Shown: positions 49,036-58,079 of the stretch, one piece after another
How the letters are laid out: every line of letters starts with the position of its first letter
How positions within the stretch are numbered: position 1 is the stretch's first letter
From: Prochlorococcus sp. AG-402-L23
GTDB taxonomy: Bacteria > Cyanobacteriota > Cyanobacteriia > PCC-6307 > Cyanobiaceae
Direction of reading: 5' to 3'
Length of the DNA: 64,000 bases
NCBI GenBank assembly: GCA_003216635.1
Contig: QCIO01000002.1
Coordinates: 1 to 64,000, forward strand
Program-made: the position numbers and the translations under genes
Notes under the pieces: generated by a model
Told to the model about the DNA's origin: nothing
Seen by the model: the letters and a program-made list of their open reading frames with translations, nothing else
Databases searched by the model: none

Positions 49036-50040
49036 ATGCAGCCAACCTCATCACCCGTAAAGGTTGGAGTCATAGGTATAGGAAATATGGGCTGGCATCA
49101 TGCTCGAGTACTAAGTTTACTCAAAGATGCAAATCTCGTTGGTGTCGCAGATCCAAATGAGGAGAGAGGCAAATTAGCTATTGAGCAATTTCAATGTGAA
49201 TGGTTCAAAAATTATAAGGACTTAATTCCAAAAGTTGATGCTATCTGTATTGCTGTCCCTACACTACTACATCAAAAAGTAGGACTAGATTGTCTCAAGG
49301 GAGGCACTAACGTTCTAATTGAAAAACCAATTGCAGCAAACGAGTTGGAAGCAAAATCTTTAATAGAGGCCGCTAATGCAAGTAACTGTCTATTACAAGT
49401 TGGGCATATTGAAAGATTTAATCCCGCTTTTAGAGAATTAAATAAAATAGTAAATAATGAAGAAATTGTTGTTTTAGAAGCAAGGAGGCACAGTCCTCAT
49501 GCAGATAGAGCAAATGATGTATCTGTAGTAATGGATTTAATGATTCATGACATTGATCTTATCTTAGAGCTTGTAAACTCAAAAATACAAAAATTAGCAG
49601 CTGTAGGAGGAAGAAATAGCGAAGGATTAATAGATTATGTCAATGCTACTTTAGTGTTTAAAAATAATGTCATCGCAAGCTTAACTGCCAGCAAAATGAG
49701 TCACAAAAAAATTAGAAATTTAAGTGCTCACTGTCAAAATGGCCTAGTAGAAACTGATTTCTTAAATCACTCGTTACAAATACATAGAAAGTCTCATGAA
49801 TCATACACAGCAGAACATGGAGAATTAGTTTATAGAAATGATGGATATGTCGAAGAAGTTAGCACAACCTCCATTGAACCTCTTTATGCAGAACTGGAGC
49901 ATTTTCTTAAGTGCGTTCAGGGCAAAGAAACACCCGAGGTAGATGGTGAGCAAGCCTCAAGAGCATTAAAAATTGCTGATTTTATAGAAAGTGCTGTAGA
50001 TAATTCTGGAGATGCGATTTTACTTGAAAATCCCGTCTAA
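49036..50040 (+). CDS. Gfo/Idh/MocA family oxidoreductase
   Basis: An NAD(P)-dependent sugar or polyol dehydrogenase. The Rossmann dinucleotide loop is VGVIGIGNMGWHHARVLSLL, the EKPIA segment is in NVLIEKPIAANELEAKSLIE, and VGHIERFNPAFRELNK and VVMDLMIHDIDLILELVN carry the catalytic region with its His. This pattern is shared with UDP-N-acetylglucosamine 3-dehydrogenase-like enzymes, which suggests a sugar-nucleotide substrate. The neighbours do not define it. Length 334. Confidence 0.88.
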   Translation: MQPTSSPVKVGVIGIGNMGWHHARVLSLLKDANLVGVADPNEERGKLAIEQFQCEWFKNYKDLIPKVDAICIAVPTLLHQKVGLDCLKGGTNVLIEKPIAANELEAKSLIEAANASNCLLQVGHIERFNPAFRELNKIVNNEEIVVLEARRHSPHADRANDVSVVMDLMIHDIDLILELVNSKIQKLAAVGGRNSEGLIDYVNATLVFKNNVIASLTASKMSHKKIRNLSAHCQNGLVETDFLNHSLQIHRKSHESYTAEHGELVYRNDGYVEEVSTTSIEPLYAELEHFLKCVQGKETPEVDGEQASRALKIADFIESAVDNSGDAILLENPV

Positions 50041-50065
50041 TACTTACAATCTAAACTAAAAGAAT

Positions 50066-50206
50066 TTATTTAAATCCAACTGCAGCTTGCCAAACAAATA
50101 CCAATAAAAAGAAAAATAAAGGAATAAGTGGAAGAACATCAACAGTTGGAGCAAAGGCCTTGTAAGCCTCTGGCAATTCAGCGAATGTATTAAGTAGAAT
50201 GAGCAC
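50066..50206 (-). CDS. psbK: Photosystem II protein K
   Basis: A one-helix subunit near CP43 in photosystem II. The GTG start at 50206 gives 46 residues. They include [40 protein letters not shown] and a final Lys, closely matching PsbK. Residues 1-8 are removed in other organisms. There is no ATG in frame upstream before the AT-rich spacer. It lies between tgt upstream and the convergent oxidoreductase. Confidence 0.95.
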   Translation of the reverse strand: MLILLNTFAELPEAYKAFAPTVDVLPLIPLFFFLLVFVWQAAVGFK

Positions 50207-50236
50207 CTTTTTTGATAATTTAATTATGATATGACG

Positions 50237-51355
50237 TTACCACGTATGGTGAGCAATAGAGGATGTTTTCCAAGGAGCGAAATCATTTGTAAAACAATTA
50301 TCTCTAATTGCTGTAGAAATTGAATTGGTAAATCTTATTAAGTGAGCAATATTATGCAAACTTATGAGGGTTAGGCCTAATATTTCGTCATTTCTAATTA
50401 GATGATGCAAATATGCTCGAGAATAGGATTTACAGGTCTCGCATTTACAAGTTTTATCAATCGGAGAAAAGTCATTTTTAAATCGAGCATTTCGCAAATT
50501 CAATCTTTCATTATTAAAAAATGCAGTCCCATGTCTTCCTAGTCTTGTCGGCAAAACACAGTCAAACATATCAAATCCATTAGCAACAGCTAAAGAAATT
50601 TCTCTTAAAGAGCCAATTCCCATTAAATATCTTGGTTTATTTATTGGTAAGAATTTAGGGATATAATTAATTACACTATGTATTTCTTCTACTGCCTCGC
50701 CAACACTTACACCTCCCACTGCAATTCCAGGCAGATCAAAAGAACTTATATATTTTGCGCTATATTCTCTCAATCTTGGATACTTACCACCTTGAACTAT
50801 GCCGAATAGTGCTTGATTAGATTTCTGATGAGTCTCAACACATTTTTGCATCCACAAATGCGTTCTTTGTAAAGAGTCCTCAATATCATTTTCGTTAGCT
50901 GTATGCGGAGGACAATGATCAAAAGCCATCGCAACATCCGATCCAAGATCCATTTGAATCTGTATTACTTTTTGAGGTGATAAAAATACATGACTACCAT
51001 CTCTTGGATTTTTAAATTCCACACCTTTATCAGAAATATTACTTAATTTGGCCAAACTAAAAACTTGATATCCTCCTGAATCAGTAAGAATAGGCTTAGG
51101 CCAATTCATGAACTTATGTATTCCGCCAGATTCTTTAACTAGTTTTTCTCCAGGTTGTAAATGAAGATGAAAGGTATTTGAGAGAATCATTTCTGACCCT
51201 GTAGAGGTTAACTGCTTAGATGAAATTCCTTTAACCGTTGCCAAAGTACCCACAGGCATAAATTTTGGTGTGTTTACCTGACCATTTGGTGTATAAAATA
51301 TACCAGTTCTTGCCCCTGTATTACTGCAATTCGATGTAATTTCAAATTCAAACAC
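50237..51355 (-). CDS. tgt: tRNA-guanine transglycosylase
   Basis: Exchanges guanine 34 of GUN-anticodon tRNAs for a queuosine precursor. Key segments are [20 protein letters not shown] with the substrate-binding Asp, [58 protein letters not shown], and the zinc site [19 protein letters not shown]. The 372-residue length is typical. Start GTG at 51355. psbK follows 30 bases downstream on the same strand, so they may be co-transcribed. Confidence 0.96.
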   Translation of the reverse strand: MFEFEITSNCSNTGARTGIFYTPNGQVNTPKFMPVGTLATVKGISSKQLTSTGSEMILSNTFHLHLQPGEKLVKESGGIHKFMNWPKPILTDSGGYQVFSLAKLSNISDKGVEFKNPRDGSHVFLSPQKVIQIQMDLGSDVAMAFDHCPPHTANENDIEDSLQRTHLWMQKCVETHQKSNQALFGIVQGGKYPRLREYSAKYISSFDLPGIAVGGVSVGEAVEEIHSVINYIPKFLPINKPRYLMGIGSLREISLAVANGFDMFDCVLPTRLGRHGTAFFNNERLNLRNARFKNDFSPIDKTCKCETCKSYSRAYLHHLIRNDEILGLTLISLHNIAHLIRFTNSISTAIRDNCFTNDFAPWKTSSIAHHTW

Positions 51356-51414
51356 GATAATTTATAAAATTTTTTGATCATTTTTCACTAATCTACCCTA
51401 TTATTTAATTTTGA

Positions 51415-52194
51415 ATCTATTTTTATCTCATCAAAAAATATTTAATAAAAAATTTTGCAGGATCTTGGATTTTCTATACGACATTTCCAAAAATACCTTT
51501 AATCAATCCCGAATTTAAAAATATTGCACAATTTGCGCCGCCTTTAGGATTTTTTATTGGAACAATACAGAGTTATATTTTTCTTTTTTTAAGAACAAAC
51601 TCTTGGTCAATTTATGCATCTACATTAATTTGTTTGGCTTCAGGATATTTAATTACTGGTGGTCTACACTTCGATGGTTTAATGGATACTTTCGATGGTA
51701 TTTTTGCAGGTAAAAAGAAACGTTTAAAAGCCATGAAAGACAGTAAAGTTGGCTCCTTTGGAGTTCAAGCTTTAGTTTTCATAACTTTAATTCAAATTGC
51801 TTGCATACTAAAAATTCAAAACCTAATATTTTTTGTTTTACCTATATGCTTATTTTGGGGAAGATTTTCAAATTTATTTTTTATAGAAAAGTTTAAATAT
51901 ATAAGTTATAAGAAAAAATCTATTAGTCACAAAAAATTTTGGAATGGATTTAAAAAAGAATCTTTGATCTCCATTATTTTTCTTTTAATTTTTATTGCAT
52001 ACCAATTAGTTTCAATTACATCCCAAGCAATATTAATTAGATTTTTAATTCTTATTTTAATTGGTATTTTTATAAGCTATTCTATGCCAAACATACTAGG
52101 AGAAAAAATGGGAGGCTTCAATGGAGATGCCTGCGGTGCAAGTGTTGTTCTAGTTGAAACTGCAATGTTATTTATGCATGCAATTCTTTTATAG
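51415..52194 (+). CDS. cobS: Adenosylcobinamide-GDP ribazoletransferase (start unclear)
   Basis: CobS joins adenosylcobinamide-GDP and alpha-ribazole in cobalamin synthesis, in the membrane. LITGGLHFDGLMDTFDGIFA, AMKDSKVGSFGV, and the C-terminal GGFNGDACGASVVLVETAML are the family signatures, with several helices. The frame is open from 51415 and CobS-like sequence (FAGSWIFYTTFPKIPLINPE) begins by 51454. However, no ATG, GTG or TTG occurs in this frame before TTG 51634, which would remove about 60 conserved residues. Candidates are a rare start (ATC 51430 or ATA 51445) or a one-base frameshift from TTG 51411. The given left end is the first in-frame codon after the TGA. The end overlaps the kinase gene by 23 bases. 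Confidence 0.85.
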   Translation: MYFYLIKKYLIKNFAGSWIFYTTFPKIPLINPEFKNIAQFAPPLGFFIGTIQSYIFLFLRTNSWSIYASTLICLASGYLITGGLHFDGLMDTFDGIFAGKKKRLKAMKDSKVGSFGVQALVFITLIQIACILKIQNLIFFVLPICLFWGRFSNLFFIEKFKYISYKKKSISHKKFWNGFKKESLISIIFLLIFIAYQLVSITSQAILIRFLILILIGIFISYSMPNILGEKMGGFNGDACGASVVLVETAMLFMHAILL

Positions 52195-53308
52195 GAAGTT
52201 CTAAATAGAAAATATTTTTCTTCTTAAGATTTTTTAATTTCGCAGTATTATCAATCGAGTTATTTTCCAGCAATCTCAATTCTCCTCCAATGTGTTTTGC
52301 TAATTTTCTCGCCAAAAAAAGTCCCACACCAGTGCCGTCCTTCTTCTTAGCGGCAGATCCTCTAAAACCTTTTTCAAAAATTTTCTCGTTTTCATTTTTG
52401 GTTATTTTTTTACCATCATCAAATATACAAAGTCCATTACTCATAATTGCGAGTCCAATTTCAGCATCTTTTTGGGCATACTTAAACGCATTTTCTAATA
52501 AATTGGCCACAATTTCGGCAATTACAGCATATTTTGCCTTTAATGGCGATAAAGTCCAATCTGGCCAAAAAGAAGGTTCAGTCCAACCTCTATTCTCTAA
52601 GTTCGCATTAGCTTTACCCCTTTCTAATATTGGCCTCAATAAACTCTGAACAGTTATTACCTTTTTATTATCTAAATTTGGTGGTAATAATAATCTTTCC
52701 TCTCCAATTTCTAGAGGAAGTTGAATAGGTGAATTTAATTGCGCAAAAGAATTCATATATTGATTAATTTGTTTTTGCTCTATTATCATGCGTTCGACTA
52801 TTTCAATAGAGTCATCATCTGAACCAAGTCTTTTTATTAGTAATTTTGCATATGTCCTAATAGCAGCCAATGGATTCCTTAATTGATGGATTATGACATT
52901 GACCTGATTTTTTAAATAATTGATTTCTTCATTTTTATTTTGACGTTCTAATTCGATAGAGACGCATTTAGCTAAAGATATTGAAAGCGCTTTTAATCTA
53001 GAATCAAGAGATACTGGCCAATTACCCCCTTTGAAATCAGTTTCTACCCTAAGAACACCAAGTAGAATATCGTTTTCCTGAAGCGGGTACCATCTTCTAT
53101 TAGGCGATGAAACTTTTAGAGAAGGATCATCTTCTATTGATGTAAGTAGCCTATCAATTTGTGGCCATTGACCAATCATCTCAAAAGATGCTTTAGTTCC
53201 TTGCTTAGCTGAAGCAAGATAAATAACTAAATTAGTCACGCCCATTGAGCAACCAAAACTCTCAAGCTGTTTTATAACTAATTCTTCAAATTTTTTTGAA
53301 AGATTCAT
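52172..53308 (-). CDS. Sensor histidine kinase (cytoplasmic, orphan)
   Basis: A 378-residue two-component kinase without membrane segments. Residues 1-125 may be a divergent GAF-type sensory domain. The HisKA box has the phosphorylated His141 in VNVIIHQLRNPLAAIRTYAK. The ATPase domain shows the N box VANLLENAFKYAQKDAEIGL, the G1 region LCIFDDGKKI and the G2 region DGTGVGLFLARKLAKHIGGE. The G1 box lacks the second Gly of the usual DxGxG. No response regulator is adjacent, so the partner is encoded elsewhere. The signal is unknown. Confidence 0.88.
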   Translation of the reverse strand: MNLSKKFEELVIKQLESFGCSMGVTNLVIYLASAKQGTKASFEMIGQWPQIDRLLTSIEDDPSLKVSSPNRRWYPLQENDILLGVLRVETDFKGGNWPVSLDSRLKALSISLAKCVSIELERQNKNEEINYLKNQVNVIIHQLRNPLAAIRTYAKLLIKRLGSDDDSIEIVERMIIEQKQINQYMNSFAQLNSPIQLPLEIGEERLLLPPNLDNKKVITVQSLLRPILERGKANANLENRGWTEPSFWPDWTLSPLKAKYAVIAEIVANLLENAFKYAQKDAEIGLAIMSNGLCIFDDGKKITKNENEKIFEKGFRGSAAKKKDGTGVGLFLARKLAKHIGGELRLLENNSIDNTAKLKNLKKKNIFYLELPIKELHA

Positions 53309-53389
53309 AATTAATGAAATTTTGAGAAATTTAAAAAAAAAACTTGAAAAAGGGCTTGTAAAATATGAAAAAAGTATTAAGATATATAA

Positions 53390-53470
53390 AGAGGTCTGAC
53401 TTTAGAAGCCAGCCTTAAATATGAATATTTAATCATATTTTAAGCTACATCAGGGGTTGGTGGGTCCTCT
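53390..53470 (+). ncRNA. Candidate structured leader or small RNA
   Basis: Three nested helices can be drawn. AGAGG (53390-53394) pairs with CCTCT (53466-53470). GCCAGCC (53408-53414) pairs with GGTTGGT (53455-53461) with two G-U pairs. AAATATGA (53417-53424) pairs with TCATATTT (53433-53440). An AT-rich -10-like TATATA (53383-53388) lies just before. The element lies in the 251-base region before the DUF3155 gene, the longest gap in the window. No known RNA family is recognised. Pairing was judged by eye, without energy calculation. Confidence 0.35.
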
Positions 53471-53560
53471 ATGTAATTTGAAGTGAATTTAAAATCATAT
53501 ATATAAGATTAGTAAAATCAAGAAGACTAATCTCATTAATAATTTCAGGAGTACCAATCA

Positions 53561-53929
53561 ATGTCAAAAAAAAGAAAAAGAATCAGCAGAAGAAGATTGG
53601 CTGGCCAAAGAGTTATGGCGCATGTACCTATTTATCATATCGAAACTGGCAAACATAAACCAGTTACCGCAGCAAGAAGATTCATAGCTGAAAATGGTCT
53701 CTCTGCGCCTTCAGTGTTCAATGTCAGAAGAAATGAACATACCACTGATAGGTTTTTTTGGGGTGAAAAAGGTTTATTTAGCGCCCAATATGCTGAAGAA
53801 AATCATTTTTTATTTCCATCACTAAAAGTTGTAGTTGAAGGAATTGGTGAAGAAAAAATATTTGAAGGTCTAGAACTTACTTCAGATGATTGGGAAGAGA
53901 TTGAAGAATACGAATATGCTTTTGTTTAA
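53561..53929 (+). CDS. DUF3155-family cyanobacterial protein
   Basis: A small, basic protein conserved in cyanobacteria with no known function. The 122 residues begin MSKKRKRISRRRLAGQRVMA, which is strongly positively charged and could bind nucleic acid. VPIYHIETGKHKPVTAARRF and HTTDRFFWGEKGLFSAQYAE form the conserved core, and the C-terminus is acidic (TSDDWEEIEEYEYAFV). A good Shine-Dalgarno-like AGGAG lies 11 bases before the ATG. The upstream region may be a structured leader. Its stop shares TTAA with the hydrolase gene. Confidence 0.85.
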   Translation: MSKKRKRISRRRLAGQRVMAHVPIYHIETGKHKPVTAARRFIAENGLSAPSVFNVRRNEHTTDRFFWGEKGLFSAQYAEENHFLFPSLKVVVEGIGEEKIFEGLELTSDDWEEIEEYEYAFV

Positions 53930-54543
53930 AAAATATTACTTATATTTGAACTTATAAAATTACTTAAATTTGAATCAATTTGATGAAATCCATCGAATTC
54001 TAATAATTCACAAAATTTAAAAGACTTACTCTTTACCTTTTCGTAAATAGTCCTAGAAGCATCTATAGGCACAACGTCATCAAATAAACCATGACTAATA
54101 ATCAACGGCGAGCATTTTTCTCTAGGGGACCAGTTGGGGTGGGGATAACCACTACAAGCAACAATTAATCCAATATTTAATTTTAATCCTGCATCAATTG
54201 CCATAGCCGCCCCCTGAGAAAACCCCAACAAAATTGTTTTTCTTAGTGGGATCTGATAAGTATCAAATTTTTTTAATGTAACTAAAAGTTTATTTACTTC
54301 AACCTCAGCTTCATTCCAATCATGTGGGTATAAACCATACCACTGTCTTCCCTGACCACTTGGATGTAATCCAGGAGCCCTCAAAGAAATTACCTCAAAA
54401 TCAAGATTAATTTTTTCTGCCATCTCCTTACCAAATATTAAAAGGTCATCTGAATCGGCTCCCCACCCATGCATCAAAATAATTCTATGAGTTGCAGTTT
54501 GAGAGCTAATCGAGACAAATTCATGATTGATAGCGTATTTCAT
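53926..54543 (-). CDS. Alpha/beta hydrolase (phospholipase/carboxylesterase type)
   Basis: A 205-residue serine hydrolase. The oxyanion segment is HRIILMHGWGADSDDLLIFG, the nucleophile elbow is TILLGFSQGAAMAIDAGL with GFSQG, the acid is in ISHGLFDDVVPIDASRT, and the final His is in EFDGFHQID. This fits the carboxylesterase/acyl-protein thioesterase family. The natural substrate is unknown. Divergent from purH. Confidence 0.86.
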   Translation of the reverse strand: MKYAINHEFVSISSQTATHRIILMHGWGADSDDLLIFGKEMAEKINLDFEVISLRAPGLHPSGQGRQWYGLYPHDWNEAEVEVNKLLVTLKKFDTYQIPLRKTILLGFSQGAAMAIDAGLKLNIGLIVACSGYPHPNWSPREKCSPLIISHGLFDDVVPIDASRTIYEKVKSKSFKFCELLEFDGFHQIDSNLSNFISSNISNIF

Positions 54544-54576
54544 GTTTATATTCTTAAGTAAGTCAATTTTCCCATA

Positions 54577-56130
54577 ATGTCACCATTAGCTTTAGTAAGT
54601 GTGTCTGATAAAAAAAATATAATCCCATTTTGTACGGAATTAGTAGAAAAATTTAATTATAAAATTCTATCAAGTGGAGGAACTGCCAAACATTTAATAG
54701 AAGCAAAAATTCCAGTTATTAAAGTTGCAGATTTTACTAATTCTCCAGAAATTCTTGGAGGTAGAGTTAAAACTTTACATCCAAAAATACATGGAGGAAT
54801 ATTAGCTAAAAGGACTGATGAGGAACATAAAAGAGATATAGAAGCTAATGATCTTGAGTTAATTGACTTAGTAGTTGTCAATTTATATCCTTTTAAAAAA
54901 ACTGTAGATCAGGGAGCTAAATGGGAATATGCTATTGAAAATATCGATATCGGAGGGCCATCAATGATTCGTTCTGCAGCTAAAAATCATAAAGACGTTT
55001 CCGTTTTAGTGGATCCTAGTCAGTATCAAAATTTTCTTGAAGAAATTAAAAAAGGTGAATTAAAGGATTCATATAAAGCTAAATTAGCCCTTGAAGCTTT
55101 TCAACATACAGCAGACTATGACGCTGCAATATCTAACTGGATAAGAAAAGAAAGAGATTTACAATCATCCAAATATATTGAATCATATCCACTAATCAAA
55201 ACCTTAAGATATGGGGAGAATCCTCATCAAAAAGCTTTTTGGTATGGTTTAAGTAACACTGGATGGAACTCAGCAGAACAATTACAAGGTAAAGATTTAA
55301 GTTATAACAACCTACTGGATCTTGAGTCGGCACTTTCAACAGTTTTAGAATTTGGCTACGCAGAAAAAGATGATCTTACAACCGACAATTTTGCTTCTGT
55401 TATTCTAAAACACAATAATCCTTGTGGTGCCTCTATAAGTAATTCAGCCTCTCAAGCATTTTTGAATGCTTTGGAATGCGACTCAGTTAGTGCATTTGGA
55501 GGAATAGTCGCTTTTAATTCAAATATTGATAAAGAGACTGCAATTCACCTCAAAGATATTTTCTTAGAGTGCGTTGTAGCTCCATCTTTTGATGAGGAAG
55601 CTTTAGAAATTTTAAAAGTTAAAAAGAATTTAAGAATTTTAAAGTTTTCAAAAGATCAACTTCCAAAAAAGGATCAAACTTCCACTAAATCAATAATGGG
55701 AGGATTACTCGTTCAAGATAATGATGATAGTGAAGAAAAAACTGAAAATTGGATTTCATCAACTAAAAAGAATCCGAGTAATCAAATGATTATAGATCTA
55801 AATTTTGCATGGAAAATTTGTAAACACGTGAAATCTAATGCAATTGTTATTGCAAAAGACCAAAAAACTATTGGTATTGGAGCTGGTCAAATGAATAGAG
55901 TTGGAGCAGCAAAAATAGCATTAAAAGCAGCTGGAAGGTTATGTTCTGATGCTGTCTTGGCCAGTGATGGGTTTTTCCCATTTGCAGATACTGTAGAACT
56001 TGCGAATGAATATGGGATAAAGGCAATTATCCAACCAGGAGGAAGTCTAAGGGACCAAGAAAGTATTGATATGTGTAATTCAAAAGGAATCTCAATGGTA
56101 TTTACGCAAAAAAGGCATTTCTTGCATTAA
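54577..56130 (+). CDS. purH: Bifunctional AICAR transformylase/IMP cyclohydrolase
   Basis: Performs the last two steps of purine synthesis. The N-terminal IMP cyclohydrolase has ALVSVSDKKNIIPFCTELVE, KILSSGGTAKHLIEAKIPVI and LGGRVKTLHPKIHGGILAKR. The C-terminal transformylase has LRYGENPHQKAFWYGL, VILKHNNPCGASISNSA with the catalytic Lys-His, and SDGFFPFADTVELANEYGIK. The 517-residue length is standard. It ends one base before the DoxX gene on the opposite strand. Confidence 0.97.
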   Translation: MSPLALVSVSDKKNIIPFCTELVEKFNYKILSSGGTAKHLIEAKIPVIKVADFTNSPEILGGRVKTLHPKIHGGILAKRTDEEHKRDIEANDLELIDLVVVNLYPFKKTVDQGAKWEYAIENIDIGGPSMIRSAAKNHKDVSVLVDPSQYQNFLEEIKKGELKDSYKAKLALEAFQHTADYDAAISNWIRKERDLQSSKYIESYPLIKTLRYGENPHQKAFWYGLSNTGWNSAEQLQGKDLSYNNLLDLESALSTVLEFGYAEKDDLTTDNFASVILKHNNPCGASISNSASQAFLNALECDSVSAFGGIVAFNSNIDKETAIHLKDIFLECVVAPSFDEEALEILKVKKNLRILKFSKDQLPKKDQTSTKSIMGGLLVQDNDDSEEKTENWISSTKKNPSNQMIIDLNFAWKICKHVKSNAIVIAKDQKTIGIGAGQMNRVGAAKIALKAAGRLCSDAVLASDGFFPFADTVELANEYGIKAIIQPGGSLRDQESIDMCNSKGISMVFTQKRHFLH

Positions 56131-56131
56131 A

Positions 56132-56692
56132 TTATGTTGATTTTGGATAATATGTAATCTTGTTAGTTTTTCTGAATAAAGATAGCCTCCCTGGACCTGC
56201 GCATAAAAAGTAGAGTGAAATAGCCCCATATATAAAAGACAATTCGAAAGCATAATTATGACCTTCTACCACTGCTAGGGGAAAACCTTCTAGTCCAGTA
56301 TCAAGGAGATGAAAATAAACAGCAAACGCCATGGTCGAAAATAGACCAAGAGAAGAAAGTCTCGCAAAAATCCCTATAGCCAATCCTACTGGACATACTA
56401 ATTGAGTAATTGCTGCTCCAAAAGTCCAAATAACAGGATCTCCTGGCAAAAATGGGAAGTACTTACTAACTACAAACTCAGCAAAACCCTGAGGATCCTG
56501 AAGTTTCTCTAGACCATGATGAATCATCAAAGCACAAAAACCTATTCTTAAAACAAAAATCGATAATTCTCCAAGGATATTTACTTCTGACCCTGAAGCT
56601 GAATTAGCAACTACAACTTCAACTTTTTGGGGCGCTTTAGTTCTATTCATACTTGCAGTTTGAACCTGATTAGTTTGTGATTTGTCTTCCAT
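56132..56692 (-). CDS. DoxX-family membrane protein
   Basis: A 186-residue membrane protein of the DoxX family, whose members are linked in other bacteria to redox or oxidative-stress functions. About four helices are visible, including LSIFVLRIGFCALMIHHGLE, IWTFGAAITQLVCPVGLAIG, and FELSFIYGAISLYFLCAGPG. The N-terminal 35 residues are polar. The conserved H-x-G-x-x-K (HHGLEKLQDP) is typical. The exact role is unknown. Confidence 0.8.
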   Translation of the reverse strand: MEDKSQTNQVQTASMNRTKAPQKVEVVVANSASGSEVNILGELSIFVLRIGFCALMIHHGLEKLQDPQGFAEFVVSKYFPFLPGDPVIWTFGAAITQLVCPVGLAIGIFARLSSLGLFSTMAFAVYFHLLDTGLEGFPLAVVEGHNYAFELSFIYGAISLYFLCAGPGRLSLFRKTNKITYYPKST

Positions 56693-56794
56693 ACTTCATT
56701 AATTTTTCATTATTCTAGTTAATAAAGTAGATCTTTTGGAATTATCTTACTAATAAATTAAAAAAACTAAGCAAATTTTAAATGAATAACGAAT

Positions 56795-57991
56795 TCAGGA
56801 AGCAATTTCAATTAACTTTTCAATAACATCTGCAACGACCTTATCTGGAGTGGATGCACCGGAGGTAATTCCAACATTAATTTTTCCACTAGGTAGAAAG
56901 TTATTTTTAAGTTCTAATTCTGATCCTAGTGGTTTATGAAAGATTGAGTTTTCTTTAACTGATATCCTATCTGGCGTGTCAATGTGAAAAGAAGAAATAT
57001 TTTTAGTAATTGCTATTTCTTGTAAGTGAGTAGTATTGGAAGAATTGAAGCCTCCAATAACTACTAGGATATCAAGATCTTCATCTACCAAAGAGAACAT
57101 TGCATCTTGTCTTTCTTCAGTTGCATCACAAATAGTATTAAAAGCTAAAAAGTGACTGTTTAAATTTTCTGGTCCAAATTTTTTTAACATCGTCCTTTCA
57201 AAAACTTTTCCAATTTCCTCAGTCTCGCTCTTAAGCATAGTTGTCTGATTCGCAACTCCGACTCTATCTAAATCTTTATCAGGATCAAATCCATTAGAAC
57301 AAGCTTTAGCAAATTTGTTCATAAACTCTTTTCTATTACCTCTACCCATAATGTATTTAGATACGTAATTTGCTTCTTCTAGATCAAGTACAACTAAATA
57401 CTTACCCGCGAATGAACTTGTAGCGAGGGTCTCTTCATGCTTAAATTTCCCATGAATAATAGATGTGAAAACATGTTTTTTATGTTTTTCGACTGTATGC
57501 CAAACTTTAGAAACCCATGGACAAGTTGTATCAATGATATGACAACCTTTCTCATGCAAGAGTTTCATTTCTTGAACAGTAGCTCCAAAAGCAGGAAGTA
57601 TAACAACATCTCCATTAGAAACTAAAGAAAAATCTTTAATCCCATTTTTAGCTGAAATAAATTTTACATCCATTTTTCTTAAATGATCATTAACCGACGG
57701 ATTATGAATTATTTCGTTTGTTATCCAAATATTCTCATTTGGGTAATGCCTTCTAGTTTCATAAGCCATTGCTACAGCTCTTTCAACTCCCCAACAAAAA
57801 CCGAAGGCTTGGGCCAACTTAATATTTAGTCTGCCTTTAGTGTAAGTAAAACCATTATCCCTAATAGAACTTATCAAATCACTTTGGTAAGCTTCTTCTA
57901 AGGCTTGAGCTCTTTTTGTTGGAGAATCGAAACCCCTTCTATTGTATCTATCAGAATGATGAAGGGATCTTCTAAAGGCTTGAGTATCCAT
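56795..57991 (-). CDS. ispH: 4-Hydroxy-3-methylbut-2-enyl diphosphate reductase
   Basis: The last enzyme of the MEP isoprenoid pathway, an iron-sulfur protein supplying isoprenoids for carotenoids, quinones and phytol. The three cluster cysteines are in [40 protein letters not shown] and [20 protein letters not shown]. The 398 residues, with an N-terminal extension of about 55, match the cyanobacterial/plant form. It lies downstream of the amt1 terminator on the same strand. Confidence 0.96.
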   Translation of the reverse strand: MDTQAFRRSLHHSDRYNRRGFDSPTKRAQALEEAYQSDLISSIRDNGFTYTKGRLNIKLAQAFGFCWGVERAVAMAYETRRHYPNENIWITNEIIHNPSVNDHLRKMDVKFISAKNGIKDFSLVSNGDVVILPAFGATVQEMKLLHEKGCHIIDTTCPWVSKVWHTVEKHKKHVFTSIIHGKFKHEETLATSSFAGKYLVVLDLEEANYVSKYIMGRGNRKEFMNKFAKACSNGFDPDKDLDRVGVANQTTMLKSETEEIGKVFERTMLKKFGPENLNSHFLAFNTICDATEERQDAMFSLVDEDLDILVVIGGFNSSNTTHLQEIAITKNISSFHIDTPDRISVKENSIFHKPLGSELELKNNFLPSGKINVGITSGASTPDKVVADVIEKLIEIAS

Positions 57992-58032
57992 TTATTTATA
58001 TTACAACGTTTTAAATAATTTTTCGTAAAAAA

Positions 58033-58060
58033 AAGAAACCTGACATAAGTCAGGTTTCTT
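58033..58060 (-). terminator. Hairpin terminator downstream of amt1
   Basis: AAGAAACCTGAC pairs with GTCAGGTTTCTT around an ATAA loop, a perfect 12-bp stem. On the minus strand it is followed by a T-rich stretch (the complement of AAAAAAA before 58033). It lies 20 bases after the amt1 stop and before ispH, separating the two genes. Confidence 0.88.
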
Positions 58061-58079
58061 AAATCAATTTTCAGTTAGA

